This document shows, one piece after another, positions 13,097-13,249 of a stretch of DNA of 13,249 nt. The stretch comes from an uncultured Oscillospiraceae bacterium (lineage in GTDB: Bacteria; Bacillota; Clostridia; Oscillospirales; Oscillospiraceae). The notes under the pieces were generated by a model. It saw only the letters and a program-made list of their open reading frames with translations. It was not told the origin of the DNA and made no database searches. The translations under genes were made by a program, and so were the position numbers. Positions within the stretch are counted from its first letter, which is position 1. The number at the start of each line of letters is the position of its first letter. The stretch covers positions 1-13,249 of the forward strand of contig CAKTXB010000032.1 in NCBI GenBank assembly GCA_934630555.1. The letters are read 5' to 3'.

Positions 13097-13249
13097 ACGC
13101 AGGCGCTGCCCTTTGGGCAGCGCCTGCGTCAGATTGTCAAAAAAGCCTCGCAGAGTTCGCGCCCGCAGGCGCGAAAAAAATTAAAATCATATTTGGCGGC
13201 GGCGTGTACGTCACCAAATATACCTTACACACCGCAAGTGTGGAATTTG
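13097..13249 (+). repeat. Multi-hairpin repeat element, copy 3 with its 5' hairpin (cut by window end)
   Basis: It opens with a perfect 15-bp hairpin (ACGCAGGCGCTGCCC, loop TTT, 13097-13129), 14 nt after the antiporter stop, followed by TCAGATTGTCAAAAAAGCC, identical to copy 2. Hairpin A (13156-13175) is identical to copy 2. Hairpin B (13189-13221) has different arms (ATATTTGG/CCAAATAT) around the same GGCGGCGTGTACGTC core and carries one C-A mismatch (13197/13213). Connector GCAAGTGTGGAATTT is conserved, and the sequence stops within hairpin C. The opening hairpin could also terminate the antiporter transcript, although no T run follows. Confidence 0.85.

Noticed and set aside
148..13249. 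CRISPR array from the repeated conserved words
   Set aside because: The copies are kilobases apart, in both orientations and have no regular short spacer units.

Overview
The window reads as chromosome of a GC-rich anaerobic Firmicute, most likely a clostridial gut bacterium of the Oscillospiraceae/Ruminococcaceae type (inference). The basis is strong AGGAGG ribosome sites, an acetate-forming phosphotransacetylase end resembling the Bacillus enzyme, a PdaA-type spore-cortex deacetylase, the clostridial feoA-feoB-Cys-rich peptide arrangement, and even GC-rich codon use throughout. I see no transposase, phage gene, CRISPR array, tRNA or rRNA.

Layout. 1-147: last codons of phosphate acetyltransferase. 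148-477: non-coding, with a multi-hairpin repeat (copy 1, minus strand) and a terminator-like hairpin right before the ribosome site of a MATE efflux pump (478-1908). 1924-7084: a terminator, a near-consensus promoter, then a complete Liv-type ABC importer operon: lipoprotein binding protein, two permeases and two ATPases, with overlapping or closely spaced genes and a structured gap between the first two. 7085-7416: non-coding, with repeat copy 2 between 48-nt imperfect inverted repeats. 7417-7983: a minus-strand class II aldolase. It is divergent from an iron-uptake operon (feoA, feoB and a 48-aa Cys-rich membrane peptide, 8156-10514) that runs on toward a pdaA-like deacetylase (10570-11364). 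A 41-aa Trp/Cys-rich membrane peptide (11455-11580) and a CPA2-type cation/proton antiporter with its own promoter (11784-13082) follow. Repeat copy 3 starts 14 nt after the antiporter stop and runs off the end.

The genes are ordinary housekeeping and transport functions: solute import (amino acid-type), ferrous iron import, cation/proton exchange, drug/toxin efflux and spore cortex maturation. The remarkable content lies between them. The three repeat copies keep single-stranded connectors nearly identical while hairpin arms change on both sides so that pairing survives. Copies 2 and 3 also share a 5' hairpin plus a fixed downstream word, and copy 2 is bracketed by inverted repeats. This looks like a dispersed structured RNA or a palindrome-rich, MITE-like element. 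I cannot match it to a named family.
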